64,000 bases of DNA from NCBI RefSeq assembly GCF_009765975.1, contig NZ_LMUJ01000101.1:170396-234395 (forward strand), read 5' to 3'. Source of the stretch: Acidisphaera sp. S103. GTDB taxonomy: Bacteria; Pseudomonadota; Alphaproteobacteria; Acetobacterales; Acetobacteraceae. A program made the translations under genes and the position numbers. Position 1 is the first letter of the stretch. Every line of letters starts with the position of its first letter. Below are positions 27,819-35,698 of this stretch, piece after piece. The notes beneath the pieces are model-generated. The model saw nothing but the letters and a program-made list of their open reading frames with translations, did no database searches and was not told where the DNA came from.

Positions 27819-27964
27819 AGGCCGACTCTTGATTCGTCATGGCCCAGCCTCAGTCGATTCGTCGTGACCCGGCCTCAGTTAATTCGTCATGGCCCGGCGA
27901 AGTCCGGACCATCCGCCCCAGTAAGGTGCCAAACCGGATAGCCCGGACGTCGCTGACCCAAGAC
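27819..27964. repeat. Long palindromic intergenic repeat, copy C, with partial left duplications
   Basis: 27886-27964 matches the palindrome at 22767 (left arm GTCATGGCCCGGCGAAGTCC nearly identical), but the right arm (CCCGGACGTCGCTGACCC) has drifted. Two degenerate copies of the left edge (GTCATGGCCC at 27836 and GTCGTGACCC at about 27860) precede it. The flank GGCCGACTCTTGATTC is shared with copy A. The rest of the gap to 28074 shows nothing else. Confidence 0.7.
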
Positions 27965-28074
27965 AACGCAGATGCCTCAACATCAATCGCCGCTGGCATA
28001 ACGCGCCTCGCCCTCAAGCGGCAGCGGCCCTCCACCGCCAAGCCAATGAAGAAACGACACCACCCACCCTCACA

Positions 28075-29199
28075 TTACTGCTTGACCAATGTGGCGACCG
28101 ACACATGTGGCCAGTCGATGCCAAGGAAGTTGAGAATAACCGTTTGCGTATATTGTAACTGCATGAAGGTGCTGCCGTCCGGCTGTTGCACCGTCTCAAT
28201 CCAGAAGATCGCATCGAGCTGCTTCGCCGCTGCGTTCTGAACGACAAACGGAATATTGGTGATGCCGCCGCTCGGCGACGGGATATCGATGACCGTTCCG
28301 GCTGGATTCGGGTCTTGCGCCACCGCCGGTGTCGGCGTCGTCAGGTTGGTCGACCGAGTGGACACGATCAACACGATCGTATCGGTGATCGTCTGGCCAA
28401 CGATCGCGTCCTGCAGCGCCTGGTTGGGATTCAGCACGTACCCCGCCTCGAAGTTCGGCGGCAAAACCGGGTTCTGAAACGGATCGGTATGCGGCGGCCC
28501 CAGCACGGTTCCGTCCCTGGACGGCAGCGTGCTGGCCACGGGAATCTGCGGCCCACCCGACAGGCCGAAACCACCCCCCGGCGCGGTCAACGAATCGCCG
28601 TGCGGAATGGTGCTCAAGCGCGCGATCGTGGCGGCCGGTTGCGGCGGAAACATCGTCGTCGGCGGAATGCTGAGCCAAAATCCCGGCTCGATATGCAGCG
28701 CCTGGTTGGTCGTGAAGTCGCTGATCCGTTGCAAATAGCTGAGTCCGTTCAGCGCAATGTCCGGCTGGCCCGTGGTGGCGCCAATTGCCGTCACCGCACC
28801 GCGGTTGGGAACCGAACCACCGATCGGGGTGAATTGCAGCGTCTCGATCGTGCTGCTCAACAGCAGGCGAGACGTCTTCGGCCCGGTGCTGGGCGGGGTC
28901 GAATCAAAATCCGGCAGTGAAATCACATTGAAACCGGTGCCCACCCACGTCCCCGCCAGATCGGCGAGCAGCCCCAGTTTCCTCGGCAAAATGCCCAGCG
29001 GATGGCCCGGCCGCGTGTTGACCGGCTGAGCCGCGGACGATTGGTCGGGCAGCGAGCCGACCGGTTCCGGCATCGGCGGCTGGCTGGAACCGATCGGTTC
29101 CGGCATTGGCGGTTGGCTGGAACCAGTCGGCTGTGGCGTCGACGGTTGGCTGGATTGGGAACCGATCGGCTCCGGCATTGGCTGGTAGGTGTCGGACAT
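28075..29199 (-). CDS. Protein of unknown function with proline-rich N-terminal repeats
   Basis: 374 residues from the ATG at 29199 (GGAG upstream). Residues about 5-60 contain near-perfect tandem units of the form SSQPPMPEPIGS, a flexible linker. The remainder begins LADLAGTWVGTGFNVISLPD, which recalls lipocalin-like beta-barrels (the AGTWxGxG motif of nitrobindin/heme-binding barrels), and is rich in short beta strands. No signal peptide. Family assignment is uncertain. It is alone, convergent with the YkgJ gene. Confidence 0.7.
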   Translation of the reverse strand: MSDTYQPMPEPIGSQSSQPSTPQPTGSSQPPMPEPIGSSQPPMPEPVGSLPDQSSAAQPVNTRPGHPLGILPRKLGLLADLAGTWVGTGFNVISLPDFDSTPPSTGPKTSRLLLSSTIETLQFTPIGGSVPNRGAVTAIGATTGQPDIALNGLSYLQRISDFTTNQALHIEPGFWLSIPPTTMFPPQPAATIARLSTIPHGDSLTAPGGGFGLSGGPQIPVASTLPSRDGTVLGPPHTDPFQNPVLPPNFEAGYVLNPNQALQDAIVGQTITDTIVLIVSTRSTNLTTPTPAVAQDPNPAGTVIDIPSPSGGITNIPFVVQNAAAKQLDAIFWIETVQQPDGSTFMQLQYTQTVILNFLGIDWPHVSVATLVKQ

Positions 29200-29447
29200 G
29201 GTTCTGCTCCACGACTCGGGGTTATCGGCATCGGCAAGCGCGACGCTGTAGGGGATGTTTCTGTGCCGGCGCTCTGATCGTGCCGAGACTATCATCGGAA
29301 GCGTTGGTCAACCGTGATTGTAACACCCCCTGCCCCAATGAAAACACCGGAAAAGCAACGCGGCTGCCGTTCCCGTCACACGGCATCTTTCGCGTCGCCG
29401 CCGTCGATGCTTCAAGACCGCCGATCGCCAACCACGGATAGACCCGC

Positions 29448-30005
29448 ATGAACACCCCGATCATACCGCCGGACCCGCACGATCCCGGCGGCAAGGTCCG
29501 TCAGAAACTGGCGTCGGACATCGTGACCACCGCCCTGTTCGGCGGCCCCAACAACGAATTCCGCTATCGGCTCAGCCGCCGCTGGGGCACCGGCGCGCAT
29601 ATCCTCTTCATCATGATGAATCCCAGCACCGCGGATCTGCAGGTGGACGATCCCACGGTGGCGAAGTGCGGCCGGCTCGCCCGGCGTTGGGGCTATGCCG
29701 GGTTGACCGTCGGCAACACCTTCGCCTACCGAGCGACCATACAAAGCCGGCTCGCCGAGGTCCCCGACCCGGTCGGCCCCGACAACGACCATCACCTGGT
29801 GGAGATGGCCCGCGACGCCGCGATGACGGTCTTCGCCTACGGCACCCCCAAACACCCGGCCTTACGTGCGCGCGGCCCCGAGGTGGTTCGCATGATCCGC
29901 GCCGCCGGATGCAAATCCCACGTGCTGAAGCTCTCGAAACAGGGGATTCCCTACCACCCGCTGTACCTCAGCGAGAGCCTGCTGCCCTTTCTCTGGCTGG
30001 AATGA
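29448..30005 (+). CDS. DUF1643 family protein
   Basis: 185 residues. The motif ILFIMMNPSTADLQVDDPTV followed by KCGRLARRWGYAGLTVGN and TFAYRAT is diagnostic of DUF1643, a family of unknown biochemical activity often found in accessory regions and phages. No partner gene was recognised. Divergent from the proline-repeat gene. Confidence 0.9.
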   Translation: MNTPIIPPDPHDPGGKVRQKLASDIVTTALFGGPNNEFRYRLSRRWGTGAHILFIMMNPSTADLQVDDPTVAKCGRLARRWGYAGLTVGNTFAYRATIQSRLAEVPDPVGPDNDHHLVEMARDAAMTVFAYGTPKHPALRARGPEVVRMIRAAGCKSHVLKLSKQGIPYHPLYLSESLLPFLWLE

Positions 30006-30166
30006 CCGGCGCCACCGGCACGTGGCAAAAATACTTCACAGACAAGCGAGAAGCCACGCATGGCTCGCACCGGAGCCCGGGTGATTGTGCATAGCAACAT
30101 GGCTTGTGAATGGGAGATAAGAAGCTAGCTTACGATCAGCATTCTATACGATTGGACTGGCCTTCC

Positions 30167-31258
30167 ATGTCTCAAGCCACCACCACCTTCCGCGAGGACA
30201 TCGCCACCCGTCCCGCGGTGCGCAGCCGAACCAGCAAGAAGCTGATGCGCTGGGGCCTGATGGCGGGCGGTGTGTTGGCGGTGGTCGTCGGCGGTGGCTT
30301 CTACTGGCTGTCCAGCGGACGCTGGGTCGACACCGACGACGCCTATGTCCAGGCCGACAGCATGGTGCTGTCCACCGACGTGTCCGGTATCGTCGCCTCG
30401 ATCCCGGTGCATGAGGGACAGGCTGTCACCAAGGGCCAGGTCCTGTTCACCCTGGACCCGCAAAAATTCCAGATCGCGCTGGACAACGCGCGCGCCAACC
30501 TGGCGCAGGTGCGGCTGAACATCGAATCGGCGAAGGCCGATTACGAGGCCGCCGTACGCGACACCGGCGCCAAACAGCAGCAGGTGAACGCCGACCAGGC
30601 GACCTATGGCCGCTTTGCCGCCCTGGTGAAGGCGCGCGCGGTCACCCAGCAGGAAACCGACGACGCCCGCTACAAGCTGGCCGCCGACCAGCAAGCCGTC
30701 AGTGCCTCGCAAAGCCAGGCTCGGGCGCTATTGGCCAAACTGGCGGGCAACCCCGACATCGCGGTGGAAGACATGCCATCGTTCAAGCAGGCGCAGGCGC
30801 AGGTGGCCGAAGCCGAACGCGAGTTGGCCCACTCGGTCGTGCGGGCACCCTATGACGGCATCGTCACCCAGGTCAGCAAGCTGCAGCCCGGCATGTATCT
30901 GGGCGCCAGCAGCGCGGCGTTCGGCCTGGTCTCCACCGATCACGTCTGGGTGGAAGCCGAACCGAAGGAAACCCAGCTCACCAATGCCAAGAACGGCGAC
31001 CCGGTGGAGGTGAGCTTTGACATCTACCCCGGCCGCACCTGGTCGGGCATCGTGGAAAGCGTCGCCCCGGCGACCGACCAGAATTTCTCTCTGCTGCCGG
31101 CGGAGAACTCCTCGGGCAACTGGGTGAAGGTCGTGCAGCGGATCCCGGTTCGAGTGCGGGTCGACATGCACGCCGGCGATCCGCCGCTACGCGCGGGCAT
31201 GAGCGCGGATATCGACATCGACACCGGCCACGTCCGCACGCTTTCGGATCTTTTCTAG
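30167..31258 (+). CDS. HlyD/EmrA-type membrane fusion protein
   Basis: About 363 residues. One N-terminal membrane helix (WGLMAGGVLAVVVGGGFYWL), then the biotinyl-lipoyl half-motif DTDDAYVQADSMVLSTDVSG, a coiled-coil hairpin (about residues 90-210) and the returning VRAPYDGIVTQV strand. This is the periplasmic adaptor of a tripartite or EmrAB-like multidrug pump. An in-frame ATG at 30110 is possible; neither start has a strong ribosome site. The permease gene follows after 10 bases. Confidence 0.92.
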   Translation: MSQATTTFREDIATRPAVRSRTSKKLMRWGLMAGGVLAVVVGGGFYWLSSGRWVDTDDAYVQADSMVLSTDVSGIVASIPVHEGQAVTKGQVLFTLDPQKFQIALDNARANLAQVRLNIESAKADYEAAVRDTGAKQQQVNADQATYGRFAALVKARAVTQQETDDARYKLAADQQAVSASQSQARALLAKLAGNPDIAVEDMPSFKQAQAQVAEAERELAHSVVRAPYDGIVTQVSKLQPGMYLGASSAAFGLVSTDHVWVEAEPKETQLTNAKNGDPVEVSFDIYPGRTWSGIVESVAPATDQNFSLLPAENSSGNWVKVVQRIPVRVRVDMHAGDPPLRAGMSADIDIDTGHVRTLSDLF

Positions 31259-31268
31259 GACCATCCCG

Positions 31269-32804
31269 ATGTCCGGCCAGGAACAGACGGTTCCGCATCG
31301 CACCCTGATCACGGTCTGCGCGATGATGGCGACGCTGATGCAGTCGCTGGACTCGACCATCGCCAACGTGGCGCTGCCCTACATGCAGGGCAGCCTGTCG
31401 GCGAGCTACGACCAGATCACCTGGGTGCTGACGTCCTACATCACCGCGGCGGCGATCATGACCGCGCCCGTGGGCTGGCTGTCGGCTCGGTTCGGGCTGA
31501 AAAACCTGTACATGATCTCGATGGTCGGGTTCACCGTCACGTCGATGCTGTGCGGCGTCGCGCAATCGCTGCCCGAGATGGTGGTATTCCGCCTGCTGCA
31601 GGGCCTGTTCGGCGCCGCGCTGGTGCCGCTGTCGCAATCGACGATGCTGAACATCTATCCGCCGGAAATGCGCGGTTCGGCAATGGCGATCTGGGGCATG
31701 GGCGTTATGGTCGGGCCGATCCTGGGGCCGACTCTGGGCGGCTATCTGACCGAGATCTACAACTGGCGCTGGGTGTTCTTCGTGAACCTGCCGTTCGGCA
31801 TCCTCGCCAGCGCCGGCATGGCGATGTTCCTGCCGAAAACCCCGCAAGGCACCGGCATGCGGTTCGACTGGATCGGCTTCGGCGTGCTGGCCATGGGCAT
31901 CGGCGGCTTCCAGTTGATGCTGGACCGGGGCGAGACCATGGACTGGTTCGGCTCGACCGAGATCATTGTCGAGGCGACGTTGGCCGGTCTGGGATTCTAC
32001 CTGTTCTTCGTCCACATGTTCACCGCCGAAAAGCCGTTCATCACCCCGAGGGTGTTCCGGGACCGCAACCTGTCGGCCGGCCTGCTGGTGATGTTCGCCG
32101 TCGGCATGGTGCTGTTCGCAGTGTCCGCGCTGCTGGCGCCCTGGTTGCAGAACCTGGCCGGCGATCCGGTGGAGACGGCAGGGATCGCGATGGCGCCCCG
32201 CGGCCTCGGCACGATGGCGGCAATGATGGTGGCCGGGCGCCTTTCCAGCCGGGTCGACGGACGCCTGCTGATGGCATTCGGCATCATCATCCTGTCGTGG
32301 AGCCTGTACCGCATGACCGGCTGGACCCCGGCCGTGTCGGACTTCACGGTGATCGCCAACACCATGCTGCAAGGCGCCGGCCTGGGCTTCGTGTTCGTGC
32401 CGCTGCAGGTCATCGCCTTCGCGACCCTGGAACCGGCGCTGCGCACCGAGGGCACGGCATTATTGAGCCTGACCCGGAACGTCGGCAGCGCAATCGGCAT
32501 CTCGGTAACCAGCGCCCTGGTGACGCAGAACACCCAGATCGTGCACGCAACGCTGGCGAGCCACATCACGCCGCTGAACCGCCTGTTCGAGGGCGCGGCT
32601 CGGACCCTGATGCCGACAACCTCGCACGCCGCCCAGGTGCTGAACGGGATGCTGACGCATCAGGCGCAGATCATCGCCTACAACGACGACTGGAAGCTGA
32701 TGATGCTGCTGGCGCTGCCGATGCTGCCGCTGCTGCTGCTGATGCGCGGCCCCAAGAAGGGCGCCCACGGTTCAGGACCGGAGCATCCGGCGGTGATCGA
32801 CTGA
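31269..32804 (+). CDS. DHA2-family (EmrB-type) drug:H+ antiporter
   Basis: 511 residues with about 14 predicted membrane helices. Motifs LDSTIANVALPYMQG (helix 1), the GWLSARFGLKNLY loop 2-3 motif and GPTLGGYLTEIYNWRWVFFV (motif C region) mark DHA2 transporters. It forms an efflux pair with the upstream adaptor; no outer-membrane TolC gene or MarR/TetR regulator is adjacent. Likely substrates are hydrophobic drugs or acids. Confidence 0.93.
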   Translation: MSGQEQTVPHRTLITVCAMMATLMQSLDSTIANVALPYMQGSLSASYDQITWVLTSYITAAAIMTAPVGWLSARFGLKNLYMISMVGFTVTSMLCGVAQSLPEMVVFRLLQGLFGAALVPLSQSTMLNIYPPEMRGSAMAIWGMGVMVGPILGPTLGGYLTEIYNWRWVFFVNLPFGILASAGMAMFLPKTPQGTGMRFDWIGFGVLAMGIGGFQLMLDRGETMDWFGSTEIIVEATLAGLGFYLFFVHMFTAEKPFITPRVFRDRNLSAGLLVMFAVGMVLFAVSALLAPWLQNLAGDPVETAGIAMAPRGLGTMAAMMVAGRLSSRVDGRLLMAFGIIILSWSLYRMTGWTPAVSDFTVIANTMLQGAGLGFVFVPLQVIAFATLEPALRTEGTALLSLTRNVGSAIGISVTSALVTQNTQIVHATLASHITPLNRLFEGAARTLMPTTSHAAQVLNGMLTHQAQIIAYNDDWKLMMLLALPMLPLLLLMRGPKKGAHGSGPEHPAVID

Positions 32805-32847
32805 CCGTTTTCGGTCGCCCTATGACGACGTATCAACGCTGGAGCTA

Positions 32848-33078
32848 TCAGCTTCCATCCCGGCCCTGCACGCCCGACAGGAACAGGTCGGCCCACGGGG
32901 CAGGCTTGGCCGTCACCACGCCCGCCCGAGCGAGGACGCTGGCGTAGATTAGGCCGCCTTTGGGCGTGGTGCTGTAGGCGCTTTCGGAGTCGACCAGGAT
33001 TTCCAGCATATAGGCTCGGAGCATTTTCAGATTGCTGCCGTTGGCGTAGGCGGTCACCGCGCGTTCCCACGCTGCCAA
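32848..33078 (-). pseudogene. C-terminal fragment of an ABC substrate-binding protein
   Basis: 77 residues (AVTAYANGSNLKMLRAYMLE ... WADLFLSGVQGRDGS) match the last quarter of the neighbouring substrate-binding protein at 33330-34343 (AVTAYAKGSKLKMPRADMLE ... WTDLFLPDIHGQGGS). The first three quarters are missing, and upstream bases to about 33330 show no related frame. It is a duplication of the intact gene, decayed by deletion. Confidence 0.8.
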
Positions 33079-33329
33079 AGCATCCGATCCTCCGGTTCGA
33101 TCTCACCGGAATCCCAGAATCACAGATGCCACCCGTTTCGCAAGCCTGTTCCGATTCCAGTCAGGCCGGAAACGCTCTAACGCCGGCCATGGCGACGTTT
33201 AGTCAAAACCCGAAATTCAAATTGAGTCACTATCGCCAGATCGGGTCAGGTCGACCCGACCTGGCTCCGTAATTACATGTTTTAGCAAAATTCACGATTT
33301 CTGCCTTTCGCTCCCCAAGCCACTACTAT
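33079..33329. other. Spacer between substrate-binding gene and its remnant; one small palindrome
   Basis: No gene seen. A palindrome CAGGTCG-ACC-CGACCTG lies at 33247-33263, without T-tract on either side. The region around 33270-33330 is AT-richer than average. The loss of coding sequence here marks the deletion that created the remnant at 32848. Confidence 0.5.
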
Positions 33330-34343
33330 CTAACTACCCCCCTGCCCATGAATATCCGGTAGAAACAAATCAGTCCAAGCCGCCGGCTTAGCCTTCACCA
33401 CCCCCGCCCGAGCCAGGAAACTGGCATAAACCAGGCTACCCTTCGGCACGATGCTGTAGGAACTTTCCTTGTCGGCCAAAATCTCCAGCATGTCCGCCCT
33501 GGGCATCTTCAGCTTGCTGCCCTTGGCATAGGCGGTCACCGCGCCCTCCTGGTCACTGGCAATGAAGGCATTCGCCTCCTCCTGCGCCGCCAGGAACGCC
33601 TTGATCATCCCCGGATTGGCCGCGGCGAACTGTTTCTGCGTCATATTCAGCAGAATGGTCAGCAGCCCGATCACGTCCGCGGTGGTCAGCACACGATGGA
33701 CGGAAGGATTCCGCAGCTCCTGATAGGAAAACGGCGGCGAGGCAAAATGCGACTTGATCTCCGTCTTCCCCGACATCATCGCGGCATAAGCGTCGGGATG
33801 CGGCAGCCCGACCGTCAGCGGGTCCAGCTTGGCATAGTTCTCGATACCGAACGTCTTCGCCGCCGCCATCTCCAGCACAACGGCGGCATAGGACGTCTTG
33901 ATGCCCGGCACCGCGATCCGGTCGTTGGCAGTATAGTCCGTCAGCGATTTGATACGCGGATCGATCGTGTTCAGCCACAACGCACCGGCGTTCAGCGCGC
34001 TGACGCTGGTCATCTCCTGCTTCTTGCCCAAGGTCCGGTCGCGCAGCACCAGATACCCCGGGATACCGATGCCGGCGATATCCAGCGCCCCCGCCAGCAT
34101 CGCATCGTTGATGTTGTTGCCGCCATCCAGCACCTGCCACTCCACCTGAACCGAACCCAGCCCCAGTTTCGCGGCATGCTTCTCGATCAGCCCCTGGTCC
34201 CGCATCACCATCAGCGGCAGATAACCCGTGCTATACCCATACGACACGCGCAACCGCCCCGTTTCGGCTCGGACGGGCCGAACATCCATCGCGGCGGCAG
34301 CGGTCACCGCGAGAATCGTCTGCCGGCGTGTCAGGGTTCGCAT
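33330..34343 (-). CDS. ABC transporter substrate-binding protein (NMT1/TauA-SsuA-like)
   Basis: 337 residues. The N-terminus TRRQTILAVTAAAA followed by a processing site near VRAE is a secretion signal with a twin-arginine look. The body (VSYGYSTGYLPLMVMRDQGL; the LDGGNNINDAMLAGALDIAG loop) has the type II periplasmic binding fold of the NMT1/SsuA group that binds sulfonates, thiamine precursors or nitrate. No permease or ATPase gene is nearby. It begins 36 bases after the metA stop on the same strand, so it probably shares the SAM-II-controlled transcript. Confidence 0.9.
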   Translation of the reverse strand: MRTLTRRQTILAVTAAAAMDVRPVRAETGRLRVSYGYSTGYLPLMVMRDQGLIEKHAAKLGLGSVQVEWQVLDGGNNINDAMLAGALDIAGIGIPGYLVLRDRTLGKKQEMTSVSALNAGALWLNTIDPRIKSLTDYTANDRIAVPGIKTSYAAVVLEMAAAKTFGIENYAKLDPLTVGLPHPDAYAAMMSGKTEIKSHFASPPFSYQELRNPSVHRVLTTADVIGLLTILLNMTQKQFAAANPGMIKAFLAAQEEANAFIASDQEGAVTAYAKGSKLKMPRADMLEILADKESSYSIVPKGSLVYASFLARAGVVKAKPAAWTDLFLPDIHGQGGS

Positions 34344-34379
34344 GATTCGTTTCCTTCCGTTTCTTGTTGGACCGGTCTA

Positions 34380-35303
34380 TTACGGGCCGGCACCGATCTG
34401 GCCGATGTCGAAGGGTGTCGTCTGATAAATCTCATTGATCCAGTTGGACACCAGCAAATGGGCATGGGACCGCCACCGGTTGCGCGGCGGAAGCGATGAA
34501 TCGCCGCCGGGAAAGTAATCAAACGGTGGCTTGATCGGGACATTGGCCTTGATGTCCCGAAAATACTCCTCCGCCAGGGACCCCGAGTCGTATTCCAGGT
34601 GATCCAGCACATAAAGCCGCCGAGACCGGCTGTCTTCCACGACGCAAACCCCTTTCTCCTCCGACCGGGTCAGCAACGTCAGATCGGAACAGTCCGCGAC
34701 ATCCGAGGCCCTGATTTCCGCCCAGCGCGAAATCGGCACCGAGAAATCGTCCGAGAAACCATTCAAATACGGCGACGCCGGCTTCAGGATTCTCTGCCGG
34801 TAGACGCCAAAGGCCTTCTCCGAAAGCTGATGCTTCGGCACCCCGTGAAAATGATACAGCGCCGCCATCGCCCCCCAGCACACCGACATCGTCGAATGCA
34901 CGTTGGTTTGCGTCCAGTCGAAGATCCGCTGCATCTCCGGCCAGAACGTGACGTCTTCATACGGGATCGTCTCGACCGGCGTGCCGGTGACGATGAAGCC
35001 GTCGAATGTCCGGTCCTTGGCGTCCTCCCAGGCTTGGTAGAACGCCAGCATATGATCTTCCGGCGTGTTCTTGGGCTTATGGTCGCCGATGCGGATCAGC
35101 GACAACTCGACCTGCAACGGCGACGCGCCCAGCAGCCGAGCCATTTGCAACTCGGTCCTGATCTTGTTCGGCATCAGGTTGAGCAGCCCGATCTGCAGCG
35201 GACGGATATCCTGACGGATCGCCGCGGTTTCGGTCATGACGCGCACGCCCTCTTTCACCAGGGCATCGAAGGCGGGCAGCTTATCAGGGATCTTGATCGG
35301 CAT
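34380..35303 (-). CDS. metA: Homoserine O-acyltransferase (predicted O-acetyltransferase)
   Basis: 307 residues, MetA family. Starts [20 protein letters not shown]. Catalytic residues visible: Cys142 in SVCWGAMA, His233 and Glu235 in [10 protein letters not shown]. Residue 111, in GTPVE, is Glu. In characterised MetA enzymes Glu at this position goes with acetyl-CoA and Gly with succinyl-CoA, so acetylation is predicted. First step of methionine synthesis from homoserine. The 5' leader carries a SAM-II riboswitch 49 bases upstream of the ATG. ATG 35303 is preferred to 35315. Confidence 0.95.
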   Translation of the reverse strand: MPIKIPDKLPAFDALVKEGVRVMTETAAIRQDIRPLQIGLLNLMPNKIRTELQMARLLGASPLQVELSLIRIGDHKPKNTPEDHMLAFYQAWEDAKDRTFDGFIVTGTPVETIPYEDVTFWPEMQRIFDWTQTNVHSTMSVCWGAMAALYHFHGVPKHQLSEKAFGVYRQRILKPASPYLNGFSDDFSVPISRWAEIRASDVADCSDLTLLTRSEEKGVCVVEDSRSRRLYVLDHLEYDSGSLAEEYFRDIKANVPIKPPFDYFPGGDSSLPPRNRWRSHAHLLVSNWINEIYQTTPFDIGQIGAGP

Positions 35304-35351
35304 GGCGGTCACCAAAAAACGACGATGAATCGCCTTGGGGTCCGCGGAGGA

Positions 35352-35413
35352 CGGCCCTTTAGCGATTTGTTTAACGTGGCTGCAAGCCGGCCGGCCAAAT
35401 CACCACGGGGCGC
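35352..35413 (-). ncRNA. SAM-II riboswitch (metA leader)
   Basis: Read on the minus strand the leader contains CCCGTGGTGATTTGGCCGG, GGCTTGCAGCCACG, TTAAACAAATCGCTAAAGGG. These are the conserved blocks of the alphaproteobacterial SAM-II aptamer. Helix P1 forms from CGTGG with CCACG, and the pseudoknot pairs GATTTG with CAAATC. The class binds S-adenosylmethionine and blocks translation by hiding the ribosome site. It sits 49 bases before metA, its standard partner. Confidence 0.95.
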
Positions 35414-35698
35414 CTTCCTTACAGGATGGCGGGCGGGATGGCTATGGGGTGGGTTGGCGGAGCCGTCGTTTGCGGTTGGCGTTGGGGAAGGAAGAATCCT
35501 GACGCAAATGAAGGCCGGATTCACGCAGGTGCACGCGGATGCCAATTGGCTGGATGATGAGGGTCATTGGCAGATCGCGGCTGGACATCAGGCGCGTGGG
35601 CAATGGCCTATGATACCCGCCATTTGCGTGCTCCGCGTGCATCCGTCTTCATCTGCGTTGGGTCCCTTCCTTTGCTGACACCCGAACGATCAGATCGA
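35414..35698. other. Spacer between the metA leader and the aconitase end
   Basis: No convincing gene. It should contain the metA promoter just right of 35413. Short imperfect echoes of CGCGGATG/CATCCGTCTTCATCTGCG occur at about 35530-35660, resembling a low-complexity intergenic motif. Confidence 0.35.
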
